Shown here: in pieces, positions 63,794 through 64,000 of the stretch | Position numbering within the stretch: position 1 is the stretch's first letter | Layout of the letters: each line of letters opens with the position of its first letter | NCBI RefSeq assembly: GCF_003119115.1 | Contig: NZ_CP022364.1 | Coordinates: forward strand, 2,680,001 to 2,744,000 | Direction of reading: 5' to 3' | Source of the DNA: Azospirillum sp. TSH58 | GTDB lineage: Bacteria > Pseudomonadota > Alphaproteobacteria > Azospirillales > Azospirillaceae | DNA: 64,000 nucleotides | Made by a program: the position numbers and the translations under genes | Notes under the pieces: model-generated | What the model was told of the DNA's origin: nothing | Databases searched by the model: none | What the model saw: the letters and a program-made list of their open reading frames with translations, nothing else

Positions 63794-64000
63794 ATGCCCA
63801 CAAGCCCCATTGCCGGCCGGACCCGGCCCGTCGTCGTCGTCACCGGAGCGTCTGCCGGGGTCGGGCGGGCGACGGCGCTCGCCTTCGCGCGGGAATGGGG
63901 TGCGGCGGTCGGGCTGATCGCCCGCTCCCGTGACGCTCTGGAGGCGGTGGCGGCGGAGATCGAGCGGCTCGGCGGCACGGCGCTGGTGCTGCCCGCCGAC
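63794..64000 (+). CDS. SDR family oxidoreductase, N-terminal fragment
   Basis: The first 69 residues of a short-chain dehydrogenase, cut by the window end. The cofactor motif TGxxxGxG is present as VTGASAGVGRATALAFAREWG, read from ATG 63794, followed by LIARSRDALEAVAAEIERLGG. The substrate cannot be told from the fragment. Confidence 0.88.
   Translation, partial: MPTSPIAGRTRPVVVVTGASAGVGRATALAFAREWGAAVGLIARSRDALEAVAAEIERLGGTALVLPAD

Overview
The window is a 64-kb piece of a high-GC alphaproteobacterial chromosome. Several features point to Rhodospirillales, probably Azospirillum or a close relative. These are the very high GC third-position bias, the protein character, a class I (DhnA-type) aldolase next to tkt-gap, split glycine decarboxylase genes, a ruvCAB-ybgC-tolQRAB-pal block and abundant paired palindromic intergenic elements. 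The placement is by gene content only. No rRNA, insertion sequence, CRISPR array or complete prophage is visible.

Layout. 1-7.4 kb: end of surf1, an M32 carboxypeptidase, a GH5 cellulase-like gene between two palindromic elements, then thrC, an M16 peptidase and a GNAT enzyme. 7.4-12.5 kb: YqgE/AlgH, an ScsB/DsbD-type reductase with a peroxiredoxin, and a CoA ligase. 12.6-15.8 kb (minus): ispH, a Uma2-family nuclease gene, thrB, rnhA. 15.9-18 kb: a lipoprotein, an orphan tail-fibre-like gene with a C1q-like end, and a CDGSH protein. 18.2-23 kb: a tandem glycine riboswitch and gcvT-gcvH-gcvPA-gcvPB. 23-28.2 kb (minus): efp, suhB and a three-gene stator-like set (OmpA-type lipoprotein, MotA/TolQ-like, MotB/OmpA-like). 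28.3-33 kb: epmA, an AcuI-like reductase, a FadL-type porin and a TSUP exporter. 33-39 kb (minus): tkt, gap, fba, thiE, with small accessory genes instead of pgk between gap and fba. 39.5-41.7 kb: a coiled-coil gene, zapA, 6S RNA, the folate cyclo-ligase and a YmdB-type phosphoesterase. 41.9-50.4 kb: yebC, ruvC (fused to a DUF559 nuclease domain), ruvA, ruvB, ybgC and tolQRAB-pal. Then come tRNA-Thr and, at 50.8-57 kb (minus), a polysaccharide-priming cluster. 57.2-64 kb: asnB, an EamA transporter, murA, DUF2948, OsmC and the start of an SDR gene.

How the genes work together. Housekeeping operons dominate: threonine biosynthesis, glycine cleavage under glycine control, EF-P with its lysine ligase on the opposite strand, Holliday-junction processing, the envelope-spanning Tol-Pal system, and peptidoglycan and surface-polysaccharide synthesis.

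The most unusual signals are accessory pieces at the joints of these conserved operons. (i) RuvC runs in frame through a paired palindromic repeat into a DUF559 endonuclease domain and stays start-stop coupled to ruvA. (ii) Short tandem arrays of 14-18 bp begin at the stop codons of four unrelated genes. (iii) One palindromic element is built almost entirely from nested perfect hairpins. (iv) A Uma2 gene sits inside ispH-thrB-rnhA.
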